Source: Pseudogulbenkiania subflava DSM 22618 (GTDB lineage Bacteria > Pseudomonadota > Gammaproteobacteria > Burkholderiales > Chromobacteriaceae). From it: a stretch of DNA of 64,000 nt. The stretch spans positions 1 to 64,000 of the forward strand of contig NZ_FXAG01000015.1 of NCBI RefSeq assembly GCF_900177275.1, written 5' to 3'. A program made the translations under genes and the position numbers. Below are positions 1 through 9,893 of this stretch, in pieces. The notes under the pieces were generated by a model. That model ran no database searches. It saw nothing but the letters and a program-made list of their open reading frames with translations, and was not told where the DNA came from. Within the stretch, counting starts at the first letter, position 1; each line of letters starts with the position of its first letter.

Positions 1-1606
1 TGCCGATGCCGGTGGCGGCATCGTAGACATAGCTCGCCGTCAGTTGGCCCGTCGTGCCGTTTGGCAATGTCTCGACGGGGAACGTCGTCGACGTGCCGGT
101 CAGCACATGGCCGCCGAGCGACACGGCTTGAATGCCATCCGGCGAGGTGAAGCCGATGCTGCCGGAGGTGGTCTCGGAGGTGGCGGCCGAATTCGAACCG
201 GCCGGTTCGCCGACACGCGCCGGCAGGCCGGCTTCATAGACGGTGGTGTCGCTGCCGCCGGCCTCGGGGATCGAGACGGTCGGGGTGGCGTCGCCGATCG
301 AGATGGTCAGCGTGGTGTGCGACAGGTCGCCGTCGCCATCCTTGATGGTGTAGGTGAAGACGTCGTCATGACCGCCCTGCGAGCCCACGTCGCGGGTGTA
401 GGTGTAGGAGCCATCCGCCTTGAGCGTTAGCGTGCCGTAGAGACCATGGATCGGGGTACCGACATTGGCGTCTTCGCCGCCGGCAGTGGTGCCGGCCGCA
501 ATGCCCACGACACCGCCCACCGGCGATGTCGTGGCCGGGCCGTCGGCGCCGAACACGTCGTTGGTCAGCACCTGGCCCGTCACCGGACCAACGGTGCCGG
601 CTGCAACGCTGTTAGTGTCCAGACTTGCCGTCGGCACGTCGTCGACAATGTTCACGCTCAGCGTGCCGTTGCTGCTGCTACCGTCCACATCGGTGGCCGT
701 CACCGCCACGTTGTCGAACAGACTGTTGTTGCCGTCGCCGCTGGCGTGCGTTTCCGCCGTGTTCAGCGTGTAGGTGTAGCTCACCACCCCGGTGGCCGGG
801 TCGAACCCGGTGATGGTGATGGTGCTGCCCAGCGCCGTGATGATGGTGGTGTTCGCCGTCAGCGCGTTGTTGTCGACCACCTTAACCCCGCCGATGACGA
901 TTTCGTCCAGGCCGTCGGCCGCCGTCACCTTGAAGGAGCCGCTCATGCTTTCGGTGGTCGCGCTCGGATTGCTGCCGATGCTCAGCGCCGCTTCGGAGAC
1001 CGTGCCTTCGCCGCCCTGCGCCGTCGGGGTCAGGTCGCTGATGGTGACACCATTGTTTACCGAGAGAGCAGGCAAGGTGCCGCCCAGGTCGTTCTGCTGC
1101 ACGTTGGCGATATCGAAACTACCCACCAGCCCGATATCGGTCAGCCCCTCGGTGATGCGCGCCAGGCGGATGAAGGTGAGCCCGCCATCCTCGCCGCCGG
1201 CCCCGCTCAAGCCGGCTGCGGCCGGCGCCAAGGCCGCGAAGGGGTCCTGACCCGCCTCGAGGGCCTGCAGGATGGCATTGGTGTCCGAGGCGGCCTGCTG
1301 CTCCACCGACGGCGCCTGCAGCGCCGCTTCATGAGTATCGGGAACGGCCTGAGGATTGAGGATGGACTCGTCCAGACCGACCAGCCGCCCTCCTTCGATG
1401 ACCAGGGAGTCGCCGCTGGCCGTGAGCAGCACGGCGGAGCCATCGGCATCCGCCACGATCCGCTCGCCAACGTGGACGATGTCCCCCGCCTTGAGCAGAC
1501 GGACTTCACCCTGGCCATTGATGACTCTGACGGAGCCGTGGACACTATCGACCTTGGCTTCGCCCGACACGGCGATTTCGCTGGAAACATGCGTCGTGAT
1601 GGCCAT
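1..1606 (-). CDS. Giant RTX/Lap-type surface adhesin, N-terminal part (truncated by window edge)
   Basis: The gene starts at the ATG at 1606, preceded by GGGAGAA, and is open for 535 codons to the left edge, so only its N-terminus is seen. Residues about 15-80 resemble the retention module of LapA-type adhesins. Residues 128-132 read PAAAG after a QDPFAALA stretch and before a Gly-rich linker, which fits the [TAP]AAG cleavage site of LapG-type periplasmic proteases. From about residue 165 there are long Ig-like/T1SS-143-type repeats (TPTAQGGEGTVSE, then DVPTASLD repeat borders) rich in T, V, D and G. It lies next to the type I secretion genes that presumably export it. Adhesin role in biofilm formation is inferred from the family. 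The C-terminal calcium-binding RTX repeats and secretion signal would lie outside the window. The internal repeat length suggests several thousand residues in total. Confidence 0.85.
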   Translation of the reverse strand, partial: MAITTHVSSEIAVSGEAKVDSVHGSVRVINGQGEVRLLKAGDIVHVGERIVADADGSAVLLTASGDSLVIEGGRLVGLDESILNPQAVPDTHEAALQAPSVEQQAASDTNAILQALEAGQDPFAALAPAAAGLSGAGGEDGGLTFIRLARITEGLTDIGLVGSFDIANVQQNDLGGTLPALSVNNGVTISDLTPTAQGGEGTVSEAALSIGSNPSATTESMSGSFKVTAADGLDEIVIGGVKVVDNNALTANTTIITALGSTITITGFDPATGVVSYTYTLNTAETHASGDGNNSLFDNVAVTATDVDGSSSNGTLSVNIVDDVPTASLDTNSVAAGTVGPVTGQVLTNDVFGADGPATTSPVGGVVGIAAGTTAGGEDANVGTPIHGLYGTLTLKADGSYTYTRDVGSQGGHDDVFTYTIKDGDGDLSHTTLTISIGDATPTVSIPEAGGSDTTVYEAGLPARVGEPAGSNSAATSETTSGSIGFTSPDGIQAVSLGGHVLTGTSTTFPVETLPNGTTGQLTASYVYDAATGIG

Positions 1607-1695
1607 GATGCTTCTCCCTATACTCGGTGAATGGATACCGTAAGCATAGGAGGCCGATCAACAAGTTCTTATTGTACTGAAGGGCAATAGCCCGG

Positions 1696-2310
1696 CTAAC
1701 TTCGTACCTTCAGCAGCAATTGCAAACGGTCGGAAACATCGAGCTTTTCAAACACCGCGCTCAGGTGCGCCTTGACGGTGCGCTCGCTGATACCCATTTC
1801 ACGGGCGATGAGCTTGTTGCTGGCACCGGTCAGCAGTTGCTCCACGACCTCCTGCTCCCGCACGCTGAGCGCATCGCGCCAGCCATCCACCGTCGGCTTC
1901 TCCGGGATGGCACGGGACAGGGTGCCGATCATCTGCGCCATCAGCGCCGCGCCGACCCACACCCCGTCATTGAGGACGGTATCGACCATCAGCCGCAGCA
2001 TGATCGCCGGCGACAGCGTATGCCCATAGCCGCGCACGCCAAGACCGAACAGGTGCAGGCCCTGCTGCTCCTGCGGGGCATCGGCCAGCACCAGCGGCCG
2101 GCATCGCCGGGCAAGCGCTTGCCAGTCCGCATCGCCGCGCGGCGCGTGCGACCAAGCCAAGTCCAGCAGCAGAGGCACGCTCGGCGCCTCGCTGGCCAGT
2201 TGTCGGTCCAGGTGATCGCCGTCGTCCACCACCACCGGGTCGTCGTTGGCCAGTGCCTCCGTCCAGCGTTGGCACAGATACAGACTCGAGGTCGCGAGCA
2301 GGATCGTCAC
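1696..2310 (-). CDS. LuxR-type transcriptional regulator with degenerate receiver domain
   Basis: 204 residues. The C-terminal ~60 residues form a typical LuxR/NarL helix-turn-helix (LSVREQEVVEQLLTGASNKL, then AREMGISERTVKAHLSAVF). The N-terminal half has receiver-like secondary structure, with an Asp in LLLDLAW that could be the phosphorylation position. It lacks the usual N-terminal acidic pair and a clear conserved Lys, so phosphorelay control is doubtful. It lies 4 bp downstream of the HlyD-like gene, in the same direction, between the secretion genes and the adhesin. The position makes it a likely local regulator of adhesin or exporter expression; no binding site was identified. Confidence 0.8.
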   Translation of the reverse strand: MTILLATSSLYLCQRWTEALANDDPVVVDDGDHLDRQLASEAPSVPLLLDLAWSHAPRGDADWQALARRCRPLVLADAPQEQQGLHLFGLGVRGYGHTLSPAIMLRLMVDTVLNDGVWVGAALMAQMIGTLSRAIPEKPTVDGWRDALSVREQEVVEQLLTGASNKLIAREMGISERTVKAHLSAVFEKLDVSDRLQLLLKVRS

Positions 2311-2314
2311 GGCC

Positions 2315-3733
2315 TTACCTCTCGGTCATGGCATAGCTATGGGCACGCAGCACCGGTTTGAGCAGATAGGACAGGATGCTCTTCTTGCCGGTCATGATGT
2401 CCACCTCGGCCACCATGCCCGGAATGATCGGACGGGAAGCACTCCCCAAATAAGACTTGCGCGTCCGCACCCGTACCAGATAGAAGGCGTTGCCCTTGTC
2501 GTCGGTGACGGTATCGGCACCGATCTGTTCCAGCGTGGCGTCCAGCCCTCCGTAGATCGCGAAATCATAGGCCGTGAAGCGGACGAAGGCTTTTTGCCCC
2601 GGATGCAGAAAGGCGATGTCACGCGGCAGGATGCGCGCTTCCAGCAACAGCGTATCTTCCGTCGGCACGATTTCGACGATGTCCTTGCCCGGCTGCACCA
2701 CGCCGCCGATGGTGTTCACCAGCAGCTGTTTCACCGTACCGTTGACCGGAGAGCGCAACTCGGCCAGCTTCACCCGGTCGTTCAGCGCCACCCGGGTTTC
2801 GGTCAGGCTGCTCAGCTTGCCGAGGGTCTCGGACAACTCGGCGCTGGCCTGGTTGCGGAACGACAACTCCACCTCCTCGATCTTGCGCTGCGCCTCGGCG
2901 ATGGCCGCCTGGATCTTGGGAATCTGTGCCGCCGCCATGTCGCGCTCACCGCGGAAGCGGCTGACGTCACGCTCCAGCCGCAGTAGATCCACGTCCGAAA
3001 CCGCCCCGGTGTCCTTGAGCGGACGGGTCACCTGCAGCTCCTTGGTGGTATAGCCGAGCCCCTGCTCGGCCTGTTCCCGCCGCGCCCGCACTTCCACCAG
3101 TTCCTGGTTGCGCTGCGCCAGCTGCTGGCGGGCAATCGACACGTTGGCCTCGAGCTCGCGCCGTTTCGAACCGTACAGCTCCAGCTCGTGTGCCCCGATG
3201 TCGGGCGCTTCGCGTTGCACCTCGGGCGGCACCACGAAGGCCTGGCCATCGGTGATGGCGCGCAATCGCGCCGCCTTGGCCAGCAGCGACAGGTACTGTG
3301 CGCGGTTCTCGTTGAGCGATGATTCGAAACGGGTGCTGTCGATCTTCAACAACAGCTGGTTCTTCTGCACCCGATTCCCCTCGCGCACCAGAATCTCCGA
3401 CACCACACCCCCGTCCAGGCTCTGGATGCGCTGAATCTGGCTGGAGGGCACCACCTTGCCCTCGCCGCGCGCCACCTCGTCCACCTGGGCCAGCGACGCC
3501 CACACCAAACCGGCAAACACGATCGCCAGCAGCAGCCAGACGAAGAAGCGCGGCCGAACCGGCTGCTGCTCCAGGATGGCCCAATCGGCATCGGCGGCAA
3601 AATCCTGCCGCTCCTGCAGATCGCGAGCACTCAGCCAGTCCAGCCAGCGCTCCAGCCAGGCCGGCCCCAGTCCCCCTTCCGCGCCCGACAGCCGCACCCG
3701 CAGCCAATGGCGCCAACCGCGACCCTCGCTCAT
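2315..3733 (-). CDS. HlyD-family membrane fusion protein of type I secretion system (LapC-like)
   Basis: 472 residues. A cytoplasmic N-terminus is followed by one membrane segment at about residues 65-85 (FVWLLLAIVFAGLVWASL). Next come the first half of a lipoyl/barrel-sandwich domain (VVSEILVREGNRVQKNQLLL), a long coiled-coil region about residues 135-300 rich in E, R, Q and A, and the second lipoyl half plus beta-barrel (LRSPVNGTVKQLLV). Size and domain order match HlyD/LapC periplasmic adaptors that bridge the inner membrane ABC transporter and a TolC-like channel. The start codon overlaps the stop of the ABC gene by 4 bp (ATGA), so translation is probably coupled. No outer membrane partner gene is present in the window. 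Confidence 0.93.
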   Translation of the reverse strand: MSEGRGWRHWLRVRLSGAEGGLGPAWLERWLDWLSARDLQERQDFAADADWAILEQQPVRPRFFVWLLLAIVFAGLVWASLAQVDEVARGEGKVVPSSQIQRIQSLDGGVVSEILVREGNRVQKNQLLLKIDSTRFESSLNENRAQYLSLLAKAARLRAITDGQAFVVPPEVQREAPDIGAHELELYGSKRRELEANVSIARQQLAQRNQELVEVRARREQAEQGLGYTTKELQVTRPLKDTGAVSDVDLLRLERDVSRFRGERDMAAAQIPKIQAAIAEAQRKIEEVELSFRNQASAELSETLGKLSSLTETRVALNDRVKLAELRSPVNGTVKQLLVNTIGGVVQPGKDIVEIVPTEDTLLLEARILPRDIAFLHPGQKAFVRFTAYDFAIYGGLDATLEQIGADTVTDDKGNAFYLVRVRTRKSYLGSASRPIIPGMVAEVDIMTGKKSILSYLLKPVLRAHSYAMTER

Positions 3734-5889
3734 AGCCCTCTCCCCAGCCGCCCTTCCTTGAGCGCCTCCAGCACCTGCTGCTTCGGACCATCCGCCACCA
3801 CCTGCCCCTGATCCAGCACGATGAGGCGATCGACCAGATCGAGTAGCCCCGCATGGTGCGTCACCAGCACCATGGTCCGCCCCTGCGCCAGCTTGGCCAG
3901 CGACTGCTTCACCTTGGTCTCGCTGGCGCTGTCCATATTGCTGGTCGGCTCATCCAGCAGCAGGATGCGGGGTGCGTTGACCAGTGCCCGCGCCAGGCAC
4001 ACCGCCTTGCGCTGCCCCCCGGACAGCGACTCGCCACGCTCCCCGATCAGCATGTCGTAGCCCTGTGGATGATGGTTGACGAAATCGCTCAGCCCGACCA
4101 TCTCGGTGGCGGCAACCACACTGGCATCGTGGACGAAGCTCGACCCCATGGTGATGTTCTGCCGCAGCGAGCCATAGAACAGCAGCGGATCTTGCGCCGC
4201 ATAGCCGACGTGGCGCCGCAATTCGGCCGGGTCCAGTTGTTGGATATCGATGCCGTCGACCCGTACCGCCCCCTCGGTCGGCGAATACAACCCCATCATC
4301 AACTTCTGCAGCGAGCTCTTGCCCGAACCCACCCGGCCCAGCAAGGCCACCCGCTCGCCAGCCTTGATACGGAACGACACATTCTTCAGCACCGCCTGCT
4401 GTGTGCCCGGGTAGACGAAACTGACGTTGTTGAACTCGATCTCACCGACAAACTGCACGCGGTGAAAGAAGGGCGTGTCGCTGTCCCGCTCCACCGGCAT
4501 CTTCATCAAGCCCTCCAGCGATGTCAGGGCGTTGCGTGCGTTGTGGTATTGCGTCAAGAGCCCAGCCACCTGCCCCATCGGCGACAGCGCACGGCTGCTG
4601 AGCATCATCGCCGCAATCAAAGCCCCCAGGCTGGCGTCCCCATTGATGATGGCGTACACCCCGACGATCAGAATGCCGACCACGATCACCTGCTGCTGAA
4701 ACGACGCAAAGTGACTCGCCAGCGACGACAGCACCTTGAGCCGGGTACCGATCTGGGCCAGGAACAACGTGGCTGCCTCCCAGCGCCGCTGCTGCTCGCC
4801 CTCGGCACACTGCGTCTTGATCGCCTCGAGCCCGACCAGTGCCTCCACCAGGTAGGCATTGCGCTGCGCCGCCGCCTTGAAGCTGTCCTGCGTCAGCGAC
4901 TGCATGCGCGGCTGAATCAACAGCGCCGCGCCGAGAATCAGCACCATTGCCAGGAACAGAGGCAGCAGGAACCACGGGGAAATCCAGGCGATCACCGCCA
5001 TGAACAGCAGCACGAAAGGCAGATCGACGAAGGCCGTCACGGTGGCCGAAGCGATGAAATCGCGCACCTGCTCGAAGGCGCGCAGATTGGCGGCAAACGC
5101 GCCGACCGAGGCCGGCCGCGCATCGAAACGCAGACCGACGACTTTTTCGAAGATCAGGGAAGACAGCATGACATCGACCCGCTTGCCGGCAATGTCGATC
5201 AAGTAGCTGCGTGTCATGCGCAGCAGGAAGTCGAACAGCAGCACCAGCCCCAAGCCGAGCGCGAGCACCCACAGGGTATCGGTGGCCCGGTTCGGCACGA
5301 CGCGGTCGTAGACGTTCATGGTCACCACCGGCGTCGCCAGCGCGAAGAGATTCAGCAAGGTGGCCGCAACCAAGGCATCGCGGTACAGCGGACGGCACTC
5401 CAGCAACGCCTGCCAGAACCAGTGGCGCGTGCGCACCCGGCCCAGTTCGGGAGCACGCGGTTCGAAGCGGAAACGGGGACGCACGAAGATGGCATAGCCG
5501 AGATACCGCCCATCGAGCTCTTCGCGCGCCATGGTCATCTCGCCGTCGCTCAAGGCGCCCAGGCTGATACGGGCAGAGCCGTCATCGTTCCAGCCCCACA
5601 ACAGGCAGGCATCGTCATCCTTGAGCAGCAATACCGCTGGGAGCAGATGCTGATCGATCGTGTCGAGCGGGCGCCGGCTCACGCGCGAAGCGAGGCCGGT
5701 GCGCCGCGCGGCGCGACCGAACAAGGCCGGTGTCAGCCGATTGTTGGAGAGCGGGATGCCCGCCACCAACGCCTCGTGCGTGGTCGTCACGCCATGAATG
5801 CGCGTCAGCTGGAACAGGCATTCCAGCAGCGGATCCACATGCACGGACCTCGGAGATATCCCGATGTCCTTGATGGAAGCGCTATCCAT
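3730..5889 (-). CDS. Type I secretion permease/ATPase (LapB-like ABC exporter)
   Basis: 719 residues. The N-terminal ~130 residues form a peptidase C39-like domain; no Cys protease motif is visible, as in LapB/HlyB-type exporters where it only recognises substrate. The membrane domain spans about residues 165-440. The nucleotide-binding domain has Walker A GRVGSGKSS (about 517), signature LSGGQRKAVCLARAL, Walker B ILLLDEPTSNMD and H-loop VLVTHH. It forms an operon with the HlyD-like gene (4-bp overlap) and the LuxR gene, and is presumed to export the adjacent giant adhesin. First gene of the cluster; about 90 bp separate it from the DUF2069 gene behind it. Confidence 0.94.
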   Translation of the reverse strand: MDSASIKDIGISPRSVHVDPLLECLFQLTRIHGVTTTHEALVAGIPLSNNRLTPALFGRAARRTGLASRVSRRPLDTIDQHLLPAVLLLKDDDACLLWGWNDDGSARISLGALSDGEMTMAREELDGRYLGYAIFVRPRFRFEPRAPELGRVRTRHWFWQALLECRPLYRDALVAATLLNLFALATPVVTMNVYDRVVPNRATDTLWVLALGLGLVLLFDFLLRMTRSYLIDIAGKRVDVMLSSLIFEKVVGLRFDARPASVGAFAANLRAFEQVRDFIASATVTAFVDLPFVLLFMAVIAWISPWFLLPLFLAMVLILGAALLIQPRMQSLTQDSFKAAAQRNAYLVEALVGLEAIKTQCAEGEQQRRWEAATLFLAQIGTRLKVLSSLASHFASFQQQVIVVGILIVGVYAIINGDASLGALIAAMMLSSRALSPMGQVAGLLTQYHNARNALTSLEGLMKMPVERDSDTPFFHRVQFVGEIEFNNVSFVYPGTQQAVLKNVSFRIKAGERVALLGRVGSGKSSLQKLMMGLYSPTEGAVRVDGIDIQQLDPAELRRHVGYAAQDPLLFYGSLRQNITMGSSFVHDASVVAATEMVGLSDFVNHHPQGYDMLIGERGESLSGGQRKAVCLARALVNAPRILLLDEPTSNMDSASETKVKQSLAKLAQGRTMVLVTHHAGLLDLVDRLIVLDQGQVVADGPKQQVLEALKEGRLGRGL

Positions 5890-5980
5890 CTCCTACCCCC
5901 TATTGGCCACATTACCAGGCTGAATCGTTATTACTGTTTCAGTCAGTTATAGGACATTCCAGAAGGGTAAGGCAGGACAA

Positions 5981-6331
5981 TTATGTATTTTTTTGGGATT
6001 GGCTGGAGCGAACGAAAAAGATGACGAAGCCGAAGAACAACACCGTCAGCATGACTTCAAGGCCGGCCAGCTGTTGTGAAAGCCCGGCGTCGGCCCAGGC
6101 GCGCATCACGCCTTCGGCGAAGAAGGCGAGGATGAACATGCTCGACCATTGGTAAGTGTAAACCCGCCCCTTGAGCACCCCCATCAGCGGCGCCAGCAGT
6201 ACCACCGCCTTCAGGGCCAGCAGCGAGCCGCCCGGCCGCAAGGGAGCCAGCCACAGCTCCCAGCCCAGGGTCAGCAGGATCAGGGCGATCAGACTGACGA
6301 TCGCCCCCCAATGAAAGAAACGTACACTCAT
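5981..6331 (-). CDS. DUF2069 family small membrane protein
   Basis: 116 residues with about four hydrophobic segments (IVSLIALILLTLGWELWL, LLALKAVVLLAPLMGVL, a middle segment, VMLTVLFFGFVIFFV) and a short charged tail. The pattern matches DUF2069 inner membrane proteins of unknown function. The ATG at 6331 overlaps the tatC stop as ATGA, which fixes this start over a longer in-frame extension to 6400. It is therefore co-transcribed with tatABC. No functional link to Tat export is established. Confidence 0.8.
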   Translation of the reverse strand: MSVRFFHWGAIVSLIALILLTLGWELWLAPLRPGGSLLALKAVVLLAPLMGVLKGRVYTYQWSSMFILAFFAEGVMRAWADAGLSQQLAGLEVMLTVLFFGFVIFFVRSSQSQKNT

Positions 6332-7056
6332 GCGGTCTCGCGCTTGGGCTGACGCCCGAAGAAAATGGCCATGACAATGCCGAACTCGTACAGCAACCAC
6401 AGTGGCAGCGCCAGCATGATCTGCGACAACACGTCGGGCGGCGTCACCACGGCGGCGACGACAAAAGCACCGACGATGACGTAGGGGCGGCCGGCACGCA
6501 GTTTCTCCACCGTCACGATGCCCATGCGCGTCAGCAGGATCACCACGATCGGCACCTCGAAGGTGACGCCGAAGGCGACGAACATGCCGAGAACGAAGGA
6601 CAGGTACTTGTCGATGTCGGTCATCATCGCCACCCCTTGCGGGGTTACCGAAGACATGAAGCCGAACACCACCGGGAACACCAGGAAGTAGGCAAAGGCC
6701 ATGCCGGTGAAAAACAGCACCACGCTGGACACCACCAGCGGCAGAATCAGCTTTTTCTCATGGGCGTACAGGCCCGGAGCGACGAAGGCCCAGATCTGAT
6801 ACAGGGTATTGGGCAACGAGATCAGGAACGCCACCAGCATGGTCACCTTGACCGGCACAAAAAACGGCGCGGTGACGTCGGTGGCGATCATGTTGCTGCC
6901 GCTGGGCAGCACGTCGAGCAAAGGCTTGGCCAGCAGGTGGTAAATGTCCCCGGACCAGTGGAACAGGGCCAGAAACACAATCAGCAGGCCGGCGGCGGCA
7001 CGCACCAGGCGCGTGCGCAGTTCGATCAGATGCGCCAGGAGAGGCTGTTCGTTCAT
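6328..7056 (-). CDS. tatC: Sec-independent protein translocase subunit TatC
   Basis: 242 residues with six hydrophobic segments. The N-terminus LLAHLIELRTRLVRAAAGLL is the conserved cytoplasmic region that recognises twin-arginine signal peptides. The usual FxxE region (VTFEVPIVVILL) follows mid-protein. TatC binds the RR signal and recruits TatA for export of folded proteins across the inner membrane. The start overlaps the tatB stop by 4 bp. Complete, normal length. Confidence 0.97.
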   Translation of the reverse strand: MNEQPLLAHLIELRTRLVRAAAGLLIVFLALFHWSGDIYHLLAKPLLDVLPSGSNMIATDVTAPFFVPVKVTMLVAFLISLPNTLYQIWAFVAPGLYAHEKKLILPLVVSSVVLFFTGMAFAYFLVFPVVFGFMSSVTPQGVAMMTDIDKYLSFVLGMFVAFGVTFEVPIVVILLTRMGIVTVEKLRAGRPYVIVGAFVVAAVVTPPDVLSQIMLALPLWLLYEFGIVMAIFFGRQPKRETA

Positions 7057-7571
7057 TCGCGTGTTTCGGCAGGAGGGGTGGCAGGTTTCACCGGAGGGCT
7101 GTCGAACAGATCCAGCTGGTTTTCATCGTGGACAACGGCGGCTGCGGCGCCCGGCCCGGCGGCGTCGCCTTCACGAGCGGCCGCAAACAGATCGGCTCCC
7201 AGCACCGCATCCGGCTCGGGAGAGTTGGAGGTAACCGATGAGCGGGCCGAATCGAGCACCGCGGCGGCCTCGTCACCGGCTGCACGCACGGCCGCGACAT
7301 TCTCCTGCACCACACCTTCGACCTCCTTCATCTCGGTCTCGATGCTTTGCCGGAACGAAGCGGCCGCGTTCTGTACTTCCTGCTGCAGCGAGGAGAGGCC
7401 GGTCAGGTCGGCCTGCTGGTGGATGTCGGCCTTGACGCTGGCGACGAAGCGCTGCGCCCGGCCGATCAGGGCACCCAGGGTGCGCGCCACCGTCGGCAGC
7501 TTTTCCGGCCCCAGGACGACCAGCGCCACCACGCCAATCAGCAGCAGCTCGCCAAAACTGATCTCAAACAC
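7053..7571 (-). CDS. tatB: Sec-independent protein translocase subunit TatB
   Basis: 172 residues. One N-terminal membrane helix (FEISFGELLLIGVVALVVLG, with the conserved Glu), then the GPEKLP hinge, an amphipathic helix and a long Ala/Glu-rich, poorly conserved tail. This layout distinguishes TatB from TatA. Starts 15 bp after tatA and overlaps tatC by 4 bp. It forms the receptor complex with TatC. Confidence 0.95.
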   Translation of the reverse strand: MFEISFGELLLIGVVALVVLGPEKLPTVARTLGALIGRAQRFVASVKADIHQQADLTGLSSLQQEVQNAAASFRQSIETEMKEVEGVVQENVAAVRAAGDEAAAVLDSARSSVTSNSPEPDAVLGADLFAAAREGDAAGPGAAAAVVHDENQLDLFDSPPVKPATPPAETRE

Positions 7572-7586
7572 CGCGCCGTCCGCCGC

Positions 7587-7784
7587 TTACTTCTTCTCGG
7601 ACTCGCCGTCGATAACACGGCCTGCCGGTTTGTCATCCTTCTCGGTCTCGCCCTTCATGCCTTCCTTGAAACCGCGCACGGCGCCGCCGAGATCCTCGCC
7701 GACGTTACGCAGCTTCTTGGTGCCGAAGATCAGGACCACGACCACCAACACGATGAGCCAGTGCCAAATGCTGAAAGAACCCAT
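7587..7784 (-). CDS. tatA: Sec-independent protein translocase subunit TatA
   Basis: 65 residues. A short membrane helix ([18 protein letters not shown]), the [14 protein letters not shown] hinge/amphipathic helix, and a charged C-terminus ([18 protein letters not shown]). TatA polymerises to form the translocation pore. First of the tatABC set and 67 bp downstream of the HIT gene. Confidence 0.96.
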   Translation of the reverse strand: MGSFSIWHWLIVLVVVVLIFGTKKLRNVGEDLGGAVRGFKEGMKGETEKDDKPAGRVIDGESEKK

Positions 7785-7851
7785 GATGACTTCCCTTTAC
7801 TTAATACAATCGTTCAGGCCGCGCGCCTGGACAGCGCCACGGTCATGTTGC

Positions 7852-8181
7852 TCAGGCCTTGTGACCGAACACATGGATATGCAGGTGAAACACTTCCTGG
7901 CCGCCGGCGCGGCCAGTGTTGATGCCGGTCTTGAAACCGGCGGCCAGCCCCTGCTCGCGCGCCAGCTTGGGAACATGCGCCAGCAAGCGGCCCAGCATGG
8001 CCTCGTGCTCCGGGCCACAATCGGAGAGCGACGCCACGTGCTGCTTCGGAATGACCAGGAAGTGCACCGGGGCGATGGGCCGGATGTCGTGGAAGGCGAG
8101 CACGTCGTCGTCTTCGTATACCTTGTCGCAGGGGATTTCGCCGGCAGCAATCTTGCAGAAGAGGCAGTCACTCATGTCCAC
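7852..8181 (-). CDS. HIT family (histidine triad) purine nucleotide-binding protein
   Basis: 109 residues. The N-terminal CLFCKIAAGEIPCDKVYEDD and the C-terminal triad HLHIHVFGH are diagnostic of the HINT branch of HIT proteins, which hydrolyse nucleoside phosphoramidates. The full family length is present. It lies 13 bp downstream of hisE. HIT genes commonly follow hisE in betaproteobacteria, but no role in histidine synthesis is shown. Confidence 0.93.
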   Translation of the reverse strand: MDMSDCLFCKIAAGEIPCDKVYEDDDVLAFHDIRPIAPVHFLVIPKQHVASLSDCGPEHEAMLGRLLAHVPKLAREQGLAAGFKTGINTGRAGGQEVFHLHIHVFGHKA

Positions 8182-8194
8182 AAATCCTTGGATA

Positions 8195-8521
8195 TCAGGC
8201 GGTCGGGGTACGGGAGGCTTTTTCGTCGATGCCGGAAATGCCCTCGCGACGCTTCAACTCCATCAGCACGTCCTCGGCGCGCAGGCCATGATAGGTGAGC
8301 AGCACCATCGAGTGGAACCACAAATCGGCCACTTCGCGCACCAGGTGCAGTTTGTCCTTGTCCTTCGACGCCATGAGGGTTTCGGCGGCCTCTTCGGCGA
8401 CCTTCTTCAGGATGGCATCCTCGCCCTTGTGGAACAGCGAAGCCACGTAGGAGGACTGCGGACTGGCCTCGCGCCGGGCTTCCAGCGTGTCGCCGATCGT
8501 TTTCAGCACGTCAATGCTCAT
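8195..8521 (-). CDS. hisE: Phosphoribosyl-ATP pyrophosphatase HisE
   Basis: 108 residues. It carries the MazG-like helical motif [15 protein letters not shown] with the metal-binding acidic residues, plus [20 protein letters not shown]. It hydrolyses phosphoribosyl-ATP to phosphoribosyl-AMP (second step of histidine synthesis). HisE is separate from HisI here, not fused. The gap to hisI is 114 bp. Confidence 0.95.
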   Translation of the reverse strand: MSIDVLKTIGDTLEARREASPQSSYVASLFHKGEDAILKKVAEEAAETLMASKDKDKLHLVREVADLWFHSMVLLTYHGLRAEDVLMELKRREGISGIDEKASRTPTA

Positions 8522-8635
8522 GGTGTCGGGGTTCCTGTGCGGTTAATCCGGCAAGTATATGTCGATTCCGTTACCGCCCGGTAACAAAGGTCGAACAGGG
8601 TTATCCTAGGTCAAATATCGGCCGGGAAGGCCGGC

Positions 8636-9034
8636 TCAATGCTGGTGGTAAATGGCGTCGGGGTCTTTCAGCACCTCGTCCACCACTACCCAGCCGCCAT
8701 TCTCGTAGCGGCGGTAGAAGCAGCTTTCCCTGCCGGTATGACAGGCAATGCCACCGGCCTGCTCCACCTGCATGGTGACCACGTCGCCGTCGCAGTCGAG
8801 GCGCAGTTCCTTGACGCTTTGCAGATGGCCCGACTCCTCGCCTTTCTTCCACAGGCGCTGACGCGAGCGGCTCCAGTAATGGGCGATGCCGGTATCGGCG
8901 GTGAGCTGCAGCGATTCGCGGTTCATCCACGCCACCATCAGCACACGGCCGCTGCGGACGTCCTGGGCGATGGCCGGCACCAGACCGTCCTCGTCCCACT
9001 TCACTTCATCAAGCCAGTTCATCTTCGCTTCCAT
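8636..9034 (-). CDS. hisI: Phosphoribosyl-AMP cyclohydrolase HisI
   Basis: 132 residues. Conserved [27 protein letters not shown] and the zinc/metal motif [27 protein letters not shown] are all present. It opens the purine ring of phosphoribosyl-AMP (third step). It starts 14 bp after hisF. Single-domain form. Confidence 0.96.
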   Translation of the reverse strand: MEAKMNWLDEVKWDEDGLVPAIAQDVRSGRVLMVAWMNRESLQLTADTGIAHYWSRSRQRLWKKGEESGHLQSVKELRLDCDGDVVTMQVEQAGGIACHTGRESCFYRRYENGGWVVVDEVLKDPDAIYHQH

Positions 9035-9048
9035 TCTTTCAGTCTGAC

Positions 9049-9816
<768 letters not shown>

Positions 9817-9893
9817 GGGCGAGTGCTACCACGGCAAGACGGGACACCCCGTCACCAGCCACATGACTGGTGCGGCAGTGCCCCGCAAATCAA

